NCBI GenBank assembly: GCA_017165825.1
Contig: CM029367.1
Location: forward strand, 19,213,513 to 19,277,512
DNA length: 64,000 bases
Direction of reading: 5' to 3'
DNA from: Hepsetus odoe
Taxonomy: Eukaryota; Chordata; Actinopteri; Characiformes; Hepsetidae
Shown here in pieces: positions 35,158 through 47,495 of the stretch (the first letter of the stretch is position 1; each line of letters opens with the position of its first letter). A program made the position numbers and the translations under genes. Under the pieces are notes generated by a model, which had not been told where the DNA came from, ran no database searches, and saw only the letters and a program-made list of their open reading frames with translations.

Positions 35158-38100
35158 TTAATTTTAAATAATAGAATTACTGCAAGCTTATAAACGTTCT
35201 ATAAATACATATTATTATCTAGAGTCTAAGTTTTATTTACTATCAGTTCCTGTGAATGACAGTATGTTTTCATATACTGTCATATGCAAGTATGGGTTTT
35301 GATATTGTCATTGATTTTGTAAGTGAGAAAAGTATACGGTCTCTCTGCACATCTTAATTAAAAATGATTGTATTCAATCTATACTTAATATGGAATATAA
35401 ATCATGTGCTGTGCAAATGTTACTGCAAATATATATTTTATATAAAATAAATATAAACTGTGAACTTAAAACTGTACTGTGCTCCTTAAATAAGGTTTGA
35501 AGAAATATTGACCAGGGCTATTTCAACTTTTGGATGTCATTGTACATATGTTGCATTCCACAAAAAGCATAGTCTAAAAAGAAACTTTATAATTCTATGT
35601 ATAATATAACTATACACAGTGTGTTGCACCATAGTTGTACTCTTTAAATGAAGGCATTATTCTGCTACAGGAGTTGCTGCAGAGATTGGCACTTGTTCCA
35701 GCACCATAATTGCACATGCACATGCAGTGACCCACTAATAGCTGACCTTCACTTCACCTTAAACAAACCAAATGAGCACAGAAAATGAAAACTGTGGATT
35801 TTTCTAAATTACAATCAGCATTTGTGCAGTTATGTTGTGTGCATGTGTGTGCCCTGCATACAGTTTATGTGTAGGCCAGATGTACATTTGCACTGAGACT
35901 GAGTGAGTGAAAAACAATTAGGGCTGCTCCCCAGGGCCGAGTGAGGCTTGGGGTTTTATGTTAATAACTCACTTCCTGTAGACTGTGATCTCACATCCTC
36001 AAAGGAGCTCTGGCCATTACTCACAGGGGCTCTGGGGCCACAGGGGCAGCACATGGTCCAAAGGCCACTTGAGACTTTAAGTAAGATGAGCCCTGATATA
36101 AAGACAATTGTCTGGTTAATCAGTCTCTCTTCTTTTTACATTTCATCAATGCAGGATAAGTTAAATGCTATGGCCAATGGATTTGTAGAGTGCAAGAATG
36201 AAGAGTGAAGGACAGATCTTTGCCTATGAAGTTCATTTGCTATCTTTTTTTTAATCAAAGCAAAAATGAACTGTGCCTATCTGATTATGGTCATTTGAAA
36301 CAGTTTAACCAGAAGTAGCTCTGGGAGCACTCTGAATCTTGTAGTAATCAGAATCAGGCATTGGGACTAAAACAACAAAGACTGTATACAGCCTGAAGAA
36401 AACTGAACCTTGGCCATAAATCTGGAAAACTACAGAATACCATCTAGTGTAGTTTTACACCGACTGTGTGTGAGAAGGACAATGCACAGTGCAGGCTGTC
36501 AGTCAGGAGCTCTGTCTGAATAGTAAAACCGTGAAGACTCCTCTATTTCTACATTCAGTGAGTGTGGCAGGCTAATTGTTACAGTCTAGCAGGACTCAGT
36601 GCATATGTCTGAAAACTGAGCAGTCTTTCCCATGGAAGTGAAGAAAAGCCATGCAATGCCTGATTTGCCTCAGAAATGTTTGGGCTCATGGTAAAAATGT
36701 GTCCACTGTCATCCTGAATAAGATGGATGGAAAACATTTGTCAGCAAGAAAAAAACAGTAACACTTTTGTTTGACCATTGTTTTTGGTTTACTATTTGGT
36801 TCACTATTTTTTTTAAATGTCTACAATGTGTAATGTGGGTTAGAATTAATATGGGTATGTTTGAGGTTCAAACATTGTTACTTACCCAAAATATATACAC
36901 GTAAATGTTCCCTTAAAATGGTTTCACTCTTTAGAAACACTTCTAAATCATACTAGCGGAAACCAGAAGACATGGCCAGTCAGGTCTGTTTTAAAACACA
37001 GTAAAAGATTTATATGCTGACTAATACAATTGTGCTTCCAAAGGTAGTATATCCTTAAGCTCTGCAAGGCCTAAAATCATCTGTCAGTTAGAACTTTCAA
37101 CTGAACACCTCTGGAGGGTATTTAATCTTAATCAGTACTGACTTGTTCCATTATTGACATGGCCAAACAGCCTGCAAGGGAAGATATTAGGCTTCTGTAA
37201 AAACCACAACCCATAAGCTGCAGAAATTCTCTGCTATTTTGATAGCAGGTGAGCACGGCCTATGTTTATTTCTATTACATGTGATAGCAGACTTACTGCC
37301 TTGTAAGCATGGCCACCTTTAAACCAGCTCAGCCCAAAGCTGCAGGGGTGCGAGAGATGAGCTGCAGCTCCACATGTCTCTGCTCTCTTGCTTATTTCTC
37401 TTGGATCTCTGTGTGTTTATCCTATACATTCATCTTATTTAAATTAAATATACTAGAACATGTATAAGATGACACTACCTCTTGTGTATTCACATGTTGG
37501 ATTATATTATAGTTTTCTTCTATTAATTTGCATCAATCAAAGCATGAACGTTTAATGAAACTCCTGTATGAATTCACTGATAACAGTGAGCACAAGGAGT
37601 ATGAGTTTGCAAGCCAAGCACAATATTTTGCTGAATATCATGTTTCATTGATCAGAGCCCATTCAAGACAAAAAAGAGATTTTTCATGATCAAATCTGAG
37701 GCATGGAACATTTCATATTCACCCTTGCACTTTGCAGAACCATTTTTTTTGTGATAGTCTTGCTTCCAGGATGTTGTTTTTTTTTCTTTGCTTAGTGATA
37801 ACCTCGGCCCTGGTGCAAAAACACAGCGCCAGAAGCATGGCTCTCTAAGACTTCATCCCAAAGCAAATATTATCTTTTGACCCCTCAAAATATTAATGCT
37901 CAGCGGTGTAATTTTTCTACACTTCTTCATCATAGCAGTATGCAGTCCCCTGCATGAAACATGCCACATTCTCTAGGTCATCAACCTCAACTTTCTATTA
38001 TTAGATTGTTTTGACTTTGAAACAGATTGTTTTGCTGCAAAAAACATAAATGCCAAGAAGTCATTTTAACTTTTGCACAATTCATAAATAAATGAATCAT

Positions 38101-41100
38101 GATTCCGCAGCTGTTTCAAATGATAACGCATGTAATGAGTAATGTAGTAATGTAAAAGTAAAAGAGTAAAAGTAATGAGTGTATTAATAATTAATGTCCA
38201 CATGCTGATTTTATATTAATTCTTTATTACCAACTAAGTTATTGTACTGTAATTTGCTTGTTATAACTTAACATAAGTAAATTACACACACTCTTTTTCT
38301 AAAATAAAAACTGAACTAAGATGTTCAAATGTAAAAAGTATAGAAAATCTTGGTGTATTGCTTTAATGCATATATTGCACCTCTGTGTAAATATTAAACA
38401 TTTTTATATTCAGTTGTATTTTTTATTTTGAAGTATCTTGTGCTACTCTCTCTCACTCACTTATTTTCTTAGACACTTATTCTAACTAGAGGTGCAGGCG
38501 GTGCTGGACCTTTCACACCATTCAATTGAATCAAATTGTGCAAAAATTTGAGATTTCAGGATACACTGAATAATTTCCTGAAGAACTGTAACTGGATTTT
38601 CAAGAGGTATAAGAAAAAACTTTTTAAAACTAAGCATGAAATGAAAGAAGTACCAAAAGCAGAGCTTCCTCTCTTACAGGCAAAGTGACACATGCCTGTG
38701 TAATAAAGTCTGTTTCATTTAGATATTTAGGCTGAGGGGCACTGAAACTGACTGCTGCAGTTAAAGCAAAATTCAGGGTCATCAGCAGTACCATCATACT
38801 AACACCCCATTTATAAAACATGTGGACAGGTCACTCTCAAGCATGTTTATGCTCAGAGTCCTTCATAGGGAAGAAAAGGCAATATCTTGTAAAGATTGGA
38901 AATTAATCTATCTCATGAAGTCTACAATCTGCACATTTTCCATGTTGTTTTTTCAGGCATGGTTCAAGAACCCCCCCAAGTGTGCCTCTAGACAGAGATC
39001 TGGAGCATTTATAGTGAAACACACTGTAAATCTGTTGACCCTTAACCTTAATATAGGCTTTACATATATGAGCACTGGCAGTTCATGTGTTGTGTATTTC
39101 CTTAAAAAAATTCTACAAAAAGTTAAACAAAAAGTGCTACATGACTGTTCATCAACAGTGTACTTCTGTGGTTCAGTATAAGAAATTTCTATATTTTTGT
39201 CTCATCCACACTTTCAGTTATGAACACTCAATACATGGGTGCATATCTCTGATCTTAGAAGCTTGATGTCCAGTTCAGTTTACTATTCCACCTATTCCAA
39301 ATGCACCCACTAAATCTGAAAGCTAAGAGAGGAGTTGAAACAGGTGTGTGCAGGGAAATTATCACACTGTGTGGGATGCCAGCCCTCTGGAAACAGAGAT
39401 GTTCACCCTTGACTTGGTCTTGAAAACTTACTTTTAAATAACAGGCATCACACCCAATTAAATTTGCAAGTACCAAGAAGTATTTTAGAACAGTATGGGG
39501 TAATTGACACCATAGGAGATTCTGGGATTATGTCCAAAGTTTGGTCTTTTCTTTAAAAGAGAAACATGTTCCTTTGGTTCATGCCATGTCTAATTCATTT
39601 TTAAGGCATCAACAGAGTGCCCTTAGATGTTCTCTATTCAAAAAATGCCCAACGTTTCCATTCATCCAGGAGAAATGTTTAATGCCCAGGAAACAGACCT
39701 CTGAGCAGTTACTTCAATTTCGACTAACATATTTATACAAGGCACCACCCGTCCAACTGTGACCTCAGATGTTACGTTGCCTTTTCCGCACTAGGAGAAG
39801 CAAGAGGGAAAGAGGGCAAGTAGCAAGGTGAATTGTGTAGAAGTGTAGCCATGACCCCTCTGACCAGCTCCCTGTGTGGGGTTACGCCTGGAAGTCAATG
39901 ACAGTCACCTAAACTCAGTGTGGGGTGATCAATAAGTATGACTGTGTCAGTCCTGTTTTAGGTGACCAATGAGAGAACAGGGATGTGACATCTTGGTGCC
40001 ACCACATTGATTCATCTCTACTGTGTCATATTGGGTCTCTTTTAATTCCTTTTGCCATTATAATGAAATATAAATAGAAATAATGCTATATTGCAGGCAT
40101 GCTAAAACTGATAAGTGTTCATGTTTCTTATTCGAATGAGCTTTCCATGCTCTGCCAACAAAAACAAACTTCATTTTATTGTAGCCTTTTTATATCAGAG
40201 CAGGCTTGGACCTATGCAGAACAATGTGCCATCATGTTAGCATTAGCTCAAAACATCAGAATGTTCCCACAAAAACTGTTTTTTGTAACAAATGTTTAGA
40301 TCAGATTACATTCAATGCGAATTTTCTGATGTTCTGTAAAGCTTGTCCAGCCTCCTAACAGTAATGCAAGTTCAGGGTCCAGTGCATTAAGATTTAATCT
40401 GACTGATGTCAATAACTGAAGTCCACTTATGTTTTTGTAATATAAGGTCTCTTGAAGTGTGATTGATTTTTTTTTTCTTTTTCTATTTTGCCCTTTCTGA
40501 TCAAGGACAGTCTTTCTCAACCCTTTTTATTAAATATTTATATTTAAGACTCTAGATCTCTTGTGTGACTGTGTGAAAACTTCTGTGATTTCCTGACATC
40601 AGCACTTACTAATAACAACCATACAGCAGTAAAGCTGGATTGACTTTAAAGTTTGGGAATGGGAATTAACATTACAGTCATCTTGACGATTGTGAATGTT
40701 TGCCAAAGTCTTGTGTAAGCACCAAGGCCTCCTCTCAGTGCTTGTTTAAGCTGAAGATGGCTACACTGGGAGAGTGACAGTGCTGGGAATTTTCAGCTGC
40801 TGCTGACTTTGGCAGGCTTCAGTCCGGGTAAAACATGATCCATAAAATTCACAGTTTCAAGCCAAGTGCACTGGGTAGAATTGGATCAGGATCTGCCTTC
40901 CACTCTTCTTTTATGAAGATGTCTTCGAAGGAATATTAGCCACATAGATTTTGGAGTTTTTGCCCCAGCACTTTGTTGTTTGGAATTGTTTTACTAACTG
41001 GCGTGCCATGGTAGGTATGTTAAGGCCTAAACATCTTATAGACTTAACATTATCTGCAAAGTTTATCTGCAAATGTTTGAAAACAACAAAAATAATGTTT

Positions 41101-42185
41101 CTTAGTCAACAATAACTGGTAAAATGACTGGTTTACTACGTAAGCTTTTTGTGTTTAGAACATGTGTTGACATATGTGATGATTTAGTTACTGGTGAAGT
41201 CATGCAGTTAACACAATACTCAATCAATCTCTCTTTAGCATTTTGTTCCCTCACCTGGTTTTAATAAAAGCTACTCCCTCTTGGGCACATGTATTGAAGA
41301 ACATATAACACAATTACCCATAAATAAATATCTTGGCTAATTAGAATATCCACAGTCTGCAACCAACTGAAATTTCTTTGTGATTCTGTTAGCAGGCACA
41401 AGATTGATGTAGCAATGTAATACTTGACCTTCATTAAAAAGGCATCCATGTCTCATTTGAGGATACATTATCCAATACATTCCAGATAATATATGTTTCT
41501 TGTCTGTGAAAACAGTGCTCCAAATCTGTATGTGATGGCAGGAGAGACAAAGTGCTATTGCATTCCCCCCTCACAGAGGTTTCTCTGAACTAAACTCATT
41601 TATTCTCATTCTTCTCTCTGACAGATCAACTCAGTTGCAGCAGGCTGGATGATTACATCTTCTCATTTACATGGGTCAGTTTACCTCTCTTGAAATACTC
41701 TCACATTCAATTAAGTCATTCATCTCTGATAATTTTAACAAGATAATAGATTTCACAATAGAGGATAAACATAAAGCTACTTCTCAAACTATGTTAAAGT
41801 CATTTGCTTACAAACATCTTTCAGGTTTTAAGACACATTTCTAATTTAGCCAGATCACTGGGTGTAAATGTATTGTATGGCTTGAAATTCTGAATACTGA
41901 CCCTGAAAGACCGTTAAAAATTGATAATGTTTTCAACAATGGCTGAGAAAACATTTCATGGATATTTGGCTGACATTATGTCAATAGTGTTAATAAAATC
42001 CCATCCAATTTTTGTAAATCAGCATGAATAATAGCTAATTACTAAATTACTTTATTGTGTTTAATCTATTAAACATGGGCATTCTTAACCAAAGTAATAT
42101 TTCTCATTTTTCAGGTCTGGAAAATGTCTTGCTGTAACCCTTCGCACTCACATCACTCACAAGCAGGGAGGATTTCTGCAGGTTC

Positions 42186-42372
42186 TACATTTACATTTAT
42201 GGAGACGCTCTTATCCAGAGCGACTTCCATGTCCTAATTACAGGGACAGTCCCCCTGGGTTAAGGGTCTTGCTCAGGGACCTCAGTGGTTGTAGTGCTAG
42301 AGGTGGGATTTGAACCTGGGACCTCTTGAGCCACAGGTCCATAGACAAGCACCCTACCACTAGACCCTATGC
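42186..42372 (-). mobile_element. Different tRNA-derived SINE family
   Basis: On the minus strand it has A-box-like GTCTAGTGGTAGGGTGC and B-box GGTTCAAATCCC, then GTCCCTGAGCAAGACCC and CTCTGGATAAGAGCGTCTCC, ending ATAAATGTAAATGT. The ending distinguishes it from the GGCAGCGGTGGCC family. Confidence 0.75.
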
Positions 42373-42701
42373 TAAATACATCTTGTAGTGGCCTCTTCAT
42401 TTTACAGTGGCTCACAGACATCTCAGAGAGATCTTACAGACCTTTATTTATTACTTTTCTAAACTGTACTGGTTCCACAAATCTTTGCCTTCTAATGGCC
42501 TTGCGGATAGTGTAATATCAGGGTTGCTAATTATAATACCATGTAATTGCCTTAATAATATTTCATTTGAAAACCATTTGCATGTAAAGTTTGTCATGGA
42601 AATGAAAAAAAAAGTGTTCACAGCCTAACTAATTTTCAAAATGACTAATTGTTCACTTTCAGTGCATTTTATCTCTGCATGATGAAGTGCTCTGAGTTTG
42701 T

Positions 42702-42953
42702 CAGTCAGTCATTTTCTGCCACTTGTCCCAAGTGGGGTAATAATAGTGAGCACAGCTGGAGTCCATCCCAACTCACACAGGGTGAAGGACGGGGGACACA
42801 CCCTGGACAGGTCGCCAGCCCATTGCAGGGAGGAGCAAGACGGGGATGGCACCTTGCTCAAGGGTACCTCAGGGCAACCTATTGGGAAGGGGTTTGAACC
42901 CCCGATCCTCCGAACATGCAGCCAACGCCCTAACCACTAGGCCACCGCTGCCC
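42702..42953 (-). mobile_element. Composite retroposon: SINE head joined to an L2-like LINE tail
   Basis: On the minus strand the first ~110 nt are the tRNA-related head of the GGCAGCGGTGGCC family (GGCAGCGGTGGCCTAGTGG, GGGGTTCAAACCCC, CTTGAGCAAGGTGCC). The rest is CTGGCGACCTGTCCAGGGTG and a tail ending in GACT repeats. The whole unit lies between near-identical 14-bp direct repeats, TGCTCTGAGTTTGT at 42688-42701 and TGCTCTGAGCTTGT at 42954-42967. These read as target-site duplications, so the chimera moved as one unit. Confidence 0.8.
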
Positions 42954-43046
42954 TGCTCTGAGCTTGTATAATATGATTTATTATTAAAAAATAATAATTA
43001 AGTTTATTATTTTAGTCTTTCATATGGAGCAGCAATGTACATCACT

Positions 43047-43269
43047 GAAAGTGACTATTCTTGTCATTGCAAGGTCACAGCACACCACAACAAAATTGGA
43101 CCTCTGCATTTAACCCATGCAAACACTGTGCAGCAGTGGGCAGCTATGAAAGTGCCCGGGCAGCAGTGATGGGGATGGTACCTCAGAGCAACCTACCGGT
43201 AAGGAGTTTGAACCCACAATCTTCCAATCCTGTGGCCAACTCCCTAACCACTAGGCCACCATTGCCCTG
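43047..43269 (-). mobile_element. tRNA-derived SINE, copy 4
   Basis: Reverse orientation: GAAAGTGACTATTC at the left is the 3' end, and CTAACCACTAGGCCACC at the right is the complement of the A-box head. Confidence 0.82.
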
Positions 43270-43890
43270 TAAAAATGTGAACAAAAGATGTTTATGGACA
43301 GATTGCTAGAGAGTATATCACTGGAGAATCGCAGTAAAAATTTCAAAATGGGATTATTTTTTAATATTTGCTATTTATCCATACAAAACTGGTCCTTCGC
43401 TTTATGTGGGAACGTGATTGCAGTGCCTGGTGGAATCCTGTGCTGATTAAGTTAATATATCATTTATGAGATTTAAAGATGTAGGTCATTTATGAGTGGA
43501 TATTTCTAATCCAGTAAAAAGGCTGAGAAAGCCCAGTAAAACCAACTAGGACCATTAACCTTCCTTTCCACCTATTCACTTTAATAAGTCTATACTCTGT
43601 GGGTCTAATAGCACAGAAATTAGAAATAATGAGAGTAGCACTGGCGAATTTATGTATTATAAAGCTGAAGCTCAGTCAGCCAGCAACAGTCAGGCATGCT
43701 ACACACAGGTTTTCTATATATCTGTTAATATTGTTACCTGTTTCTACATATATTTTATATGACATATTTCTTCTGTTCACATGTCTTTAGTGTTTCCCTT
43801 TTTTCCATTTTTTAAAAAGCGTTATCATAAAAGAAAGAAAGTATTCTTATTTTGCATTTTTTTTAATCCTCTTATTCTAATTCATTGCAG

Positions 43891-43933
43891 GAGTCAATGT
43901 ATGACATCTGGACCAGAGTGTTTCATTGCTATG
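43891..43933 (+). other. Exon-like island of unknown identity
   Basis: A pyrimidine-rich tract and TTCATTGCAG acceptor precede 43 bp ending GCTATG|GTAAGT, a consensus donor. Two of three frames are open. It ends in phase 1 for the frame reading MYDIWTRVFHCY, which would join tmem72 exon 2 in frame, but the peptide does not resemble known TMEM72 N-termini. It may be an alternative exon, a non-coding RNA exon, or chance. Confidence 0.25.
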
Positions 43934-44786
43934 GTAAGTTTATACTTGGCTTTTGTGTTCTTACAGCATGTGGTCCCAAAAAGACCATTTTCAGGAAGTT
44001 TCATTTCTACAGCACGGGCTGATTCATCTGATAAGCAAGCCTAGAGAGAATACGTAGAATCCCCTTTTAGCAACCTCATAAGAACTTTTGTTCTGATGCT
44101 GTATAATCTATTTCACAATGTCCTGCATTTCCAAGCAACAGTCTAGATGTTGCACCACTTTTGTAAAGTAAAGTCTCCTTTTGGGGAAAGAGAAAGCATG
44201 TTTAAACACGGTTGCCTCATATTGTTCTAATGAAATAATCCAGCAGACAAAGCAAGAAACTATTATCTTTTGGCATTTATTCTACCATTTATAGTAATGC
44301 TAACTTTTTCTTGCATTGACATTATTATTTTATGCAGTGTTTCTAGAACTGAAAACAGCTGAAAAAAGAGGTAGCACGGTAGAGAAGGCATTTATTTTCT
44401 GGGCCATTGGTAGTCATTTGTCTTTAATTAGTCCCAGAGAGTCCTTACATTTCTAGAATATTCTGTTTTGTGTATGTGAAGAAGCAGTATATTGCTCCAT
44501 TGAGCAATTGTGGTTCTGTGCTGTGGGGGGTCCGACTCAGTATTGAACTTACACAGCTGCCTCCTCTAGAAAACTCCACACACAGCCGGCCCTGCTAAGG
44601 GTTAATGCCACTGCTCACTCACCATCAATCTTCAGCTGTTGTTGAAAGCTCAGGTCAGTGCTATTCTTGTAGTCTCTCTGTATGAGGTATTCATCTTCTC
44701 CTGATAATGATGTTAAGTGTTTCTTTTTGTTGTTCTTCTTCTTTTATTGCTTATTCAACAAGCAATTGTATAATTATTAATTATAT

Positions 44787-45030
44787 GAAAGTGGCTATTC
44801 CTGTCATTGTGAAAAACAGCACAGCACAGAGTGAAGCACAACAAAATTATTCCTCTGCATTTTATACATTCATACACGTGCAGCAGGCAGCTACTGAAAG
44901 CACCTGGAGCCAGTGAAGGGGATGGTGCCTTGCTCAAGGGTACCTCAGGGAAACCTACTGGTCTGGGTTTGCACCCATGACCTTCTGATGCTGGGGCCAA
45001 CTCCCTAACCACTAGGCCACTGCTGCCTGC
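44787..45030 (-). mobile_element. tRNA-derived SINE, copy 5
   Basis: Reverse orientation, same family as 43,047-43,269: GAAAGTGGCTATTCC at one end, TAACCACTAGGCCACTGCTG at the other, with TGCTCAAGGGTACCTCAGGG in the body. Confidence 0.82.
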
Positions 45031-47370
45031 AACTATATTGTTATTATATAATTTTAAGAACCAAAAGTGAAAAATAAATTAATTAAAATATAGATTTGAA
45101 TTCACAGTGTTTGTGATATCATAAAGAAAAATGCACAATGAAAAATTTGGGTCATCTAATCAGAGGAGTCATTTGCAGATATCTTAAAGTCTTAAAGTCT
45201 TATACACTCATATTACACACTTATTACACTCATACAAATATCATGAAATGTAAATGTAATTCATGAAAGACATTTTTAAAAGTATGTAGGTAGAGATAAT
45301 TAATCATAAACTAATCTTAAACTGGTATCATCATTTGAAGCATAGTCAACCACAATATGTAATGTTAAATTCTGCCACACAGGGGCTCTGTTAGATTATT
45401 AATGACATCCTCATTTGGTTGCCTTCAAATACACAGTCATAGACTAAACTAAGCAGAGGCTAAACAGCCTGAGCCTTGACACAGGGGCAGCTGAAATCAA
45501 AATTAAAAAGGGCTCAGATCAGATTGGGCCTCCTATGCTTAAAGTAAGTAAAACAAAGTCTTTTTTATCCAGGTTTGGTATACTTCTGTGGCTAAAATTT
45601 ATTTTTTAAGTGCTTCAGAAGGTACCATTTGGTTCACAGTCTATAAAGCCCACATTTAGAAACTGAGTTGCAAAAGCAGCTCATTGTTTTTCTGATGTAA
45701 AAAATGGGAAGTTTATTCAGTGTAGAGCAGTTTAGCTGTTCCATTCTCACTGAGGTTATGAGGAGTCTTCAGTCAGTGTAACTGACATAATGTCAAGGTA
45801 CAGTAACAAAAAGAGCCAAAAAAAATGGGAAAAGTTGGAAACTCTTCACACAAGAAACATAAAGAAAAATCATTATGTAAAAACAAAGGAGGCTATGGAT
45901 TGCCTCCAGTGTTATTACTATCCCCATTTTTCTCCCAAACAAAGTAAAAGTATAAATAAATGACATTATGAGGCTAGTCTTTGATTCATATCTCTGAGTC
46001 AAAAATGTTCTTCTAAGAGATTTATAAAGAATCTTACTTGCCATTAAACAATCAAGAGAATTTGAAATGTGAAGGTTGGCTAATCAGCAGCTGCAAGAAA
46101 TGAAATGGGTCTGTTTTAGTCTAGTCTATATGGCAGTATGGTGATATCAGCATGTATATTTGTGTGATCGGTCGTTTTGATATTGTATACATAAAGAAAT
46201 ATGACCTTCACATGTTTTACTTAAGCAGGATACAGTGTGCCCTGATGATTAAAAGATTAGAACAAACCAAGAATCATCAAGCCTGCTGTTTATGCATCCA
46301 GATAAAGTTGCCATTGTAATCAATACGGATCGGGTCTTGATGACTAACAGATCCACAAGGGAGGAGAGAGTCAATGGTAGATGAGGGTAGGAGTGCAACT
46401 TTAATCTGGATATGGCATAAGTTCAAAATGCAGAGAAACCTACAGTCTGTTCACAGCTTCTGCTTCTTTGTTATTATAAATTGGAGGCTCTATGGACAGG
46501 CTTAATCAAAACAAGAAACTGCATCTGTTCTGCAATATGATATGCCCTCTTGCAGTCATATTTTTTTTGTTTTTCATTTTCCCAGTACACATTTGCAAGT
46601 TTGTTTTCATAACTGCATTGGCTGCTCCAGCATACTCCCCTTGGTTTATGATCGTGATGAAACTTGTGCTGCCAACCATGCACCAGTCTGTGCTCACTAT
46701 TATTTCAGTAGCAGGCACTGTGGATTCAGCATGTTAGCTGTCACCAACATGTGGTCATTAGCACTATCACAATGTTAGATGTGTGATTAAATGTGATAGA
46801 TTAGTGTTGTAATGTCAGGAAAGGCAAAAGAAATGTAAAGATTTTTTTTTGGCAGTGCCTCTATGGTGTGCTGTGGTTTTGTGAGTCTATCACTGCTCTG
46901 CTTTATTTAAGTCTGTCATCTGTTTGGCAGCAAGATTAATGCTCTGGGTGTCATAAGTGATATGTGCACTTCACTTCATAGAAAAGGCATTCTCTTGCTG
47001 GACTGAAAACATACATGTCAGCTATTTCACTTTGAGAATGTAAACAAAAATGAATGGCTAATGGTGGGTATACTTGATAGACATCTAAGGTTATAAGTGC
47101 ATGAAAGTGGAATGAGTTCGTTCATTGGCTTATAATAATAGGCCTTGTTCATGTTCTCTTTGTGATAATAAGAATTACAAACTTTTATAAATAAAGAAAA
47201 ATAAGATGAAAGTTTTTTTCAGCCTCTAGTCATATATGTAGGCAAAATTAATTCATTGAGTTATACACACATTTAACTAACTCTATTTCCAAAAAACAAA
47301 AAGAAATGTGTATCTTGCAGACATATCAATACCATCTTCTATATATTTTAAGTGTTTTATGCCTTAAATT

Positions 47371-47495
47371 TCCTTGCGATGGGCTGGCGACCTGTCCAGG
47401 GTGCGTCCCCCGTCCTCGCCCTGTGTGCGCTGGGTTGGACACCAGCACCCCCCCGCAACCCCGTTTGGGACAAGCGGCAGATAATGGATGGATGG
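47371..47495 (+). mobile_element. 5'-truncated LINE-tail retroposon with perfect TSD
   Basis: TGGGCTGGCGACCTGTCCAG, then a CACCAGCACCCCCCCGCAAC block, then (ATGG)n. Flanked by perfect 12-bp repeats ATGCCTTAAATT at 47359-47370 and 47496-47507. Only the 3' tail of the source was inserted. Confidence 0.85.

Noticed and set aside
35948..36208. 86-codon open frame as a gene
   Set aside because: Unlike known proteins, low-complexity composition, no supporting splice or promoter signals.
41625..41674. Second exon-like segment in the desert (TCTCTGACAG acceptor, GG|GTCAGT donor)
   Set aside because: Donor is weak and joining it to 43,891 gives no recognisable peptide.
46492..46737. 81-codon hydrophobic open frame as a membrane protein gene
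   Set aside because: No start context, splice signals or family resemblance; overlapping frames on both strands are equally open.
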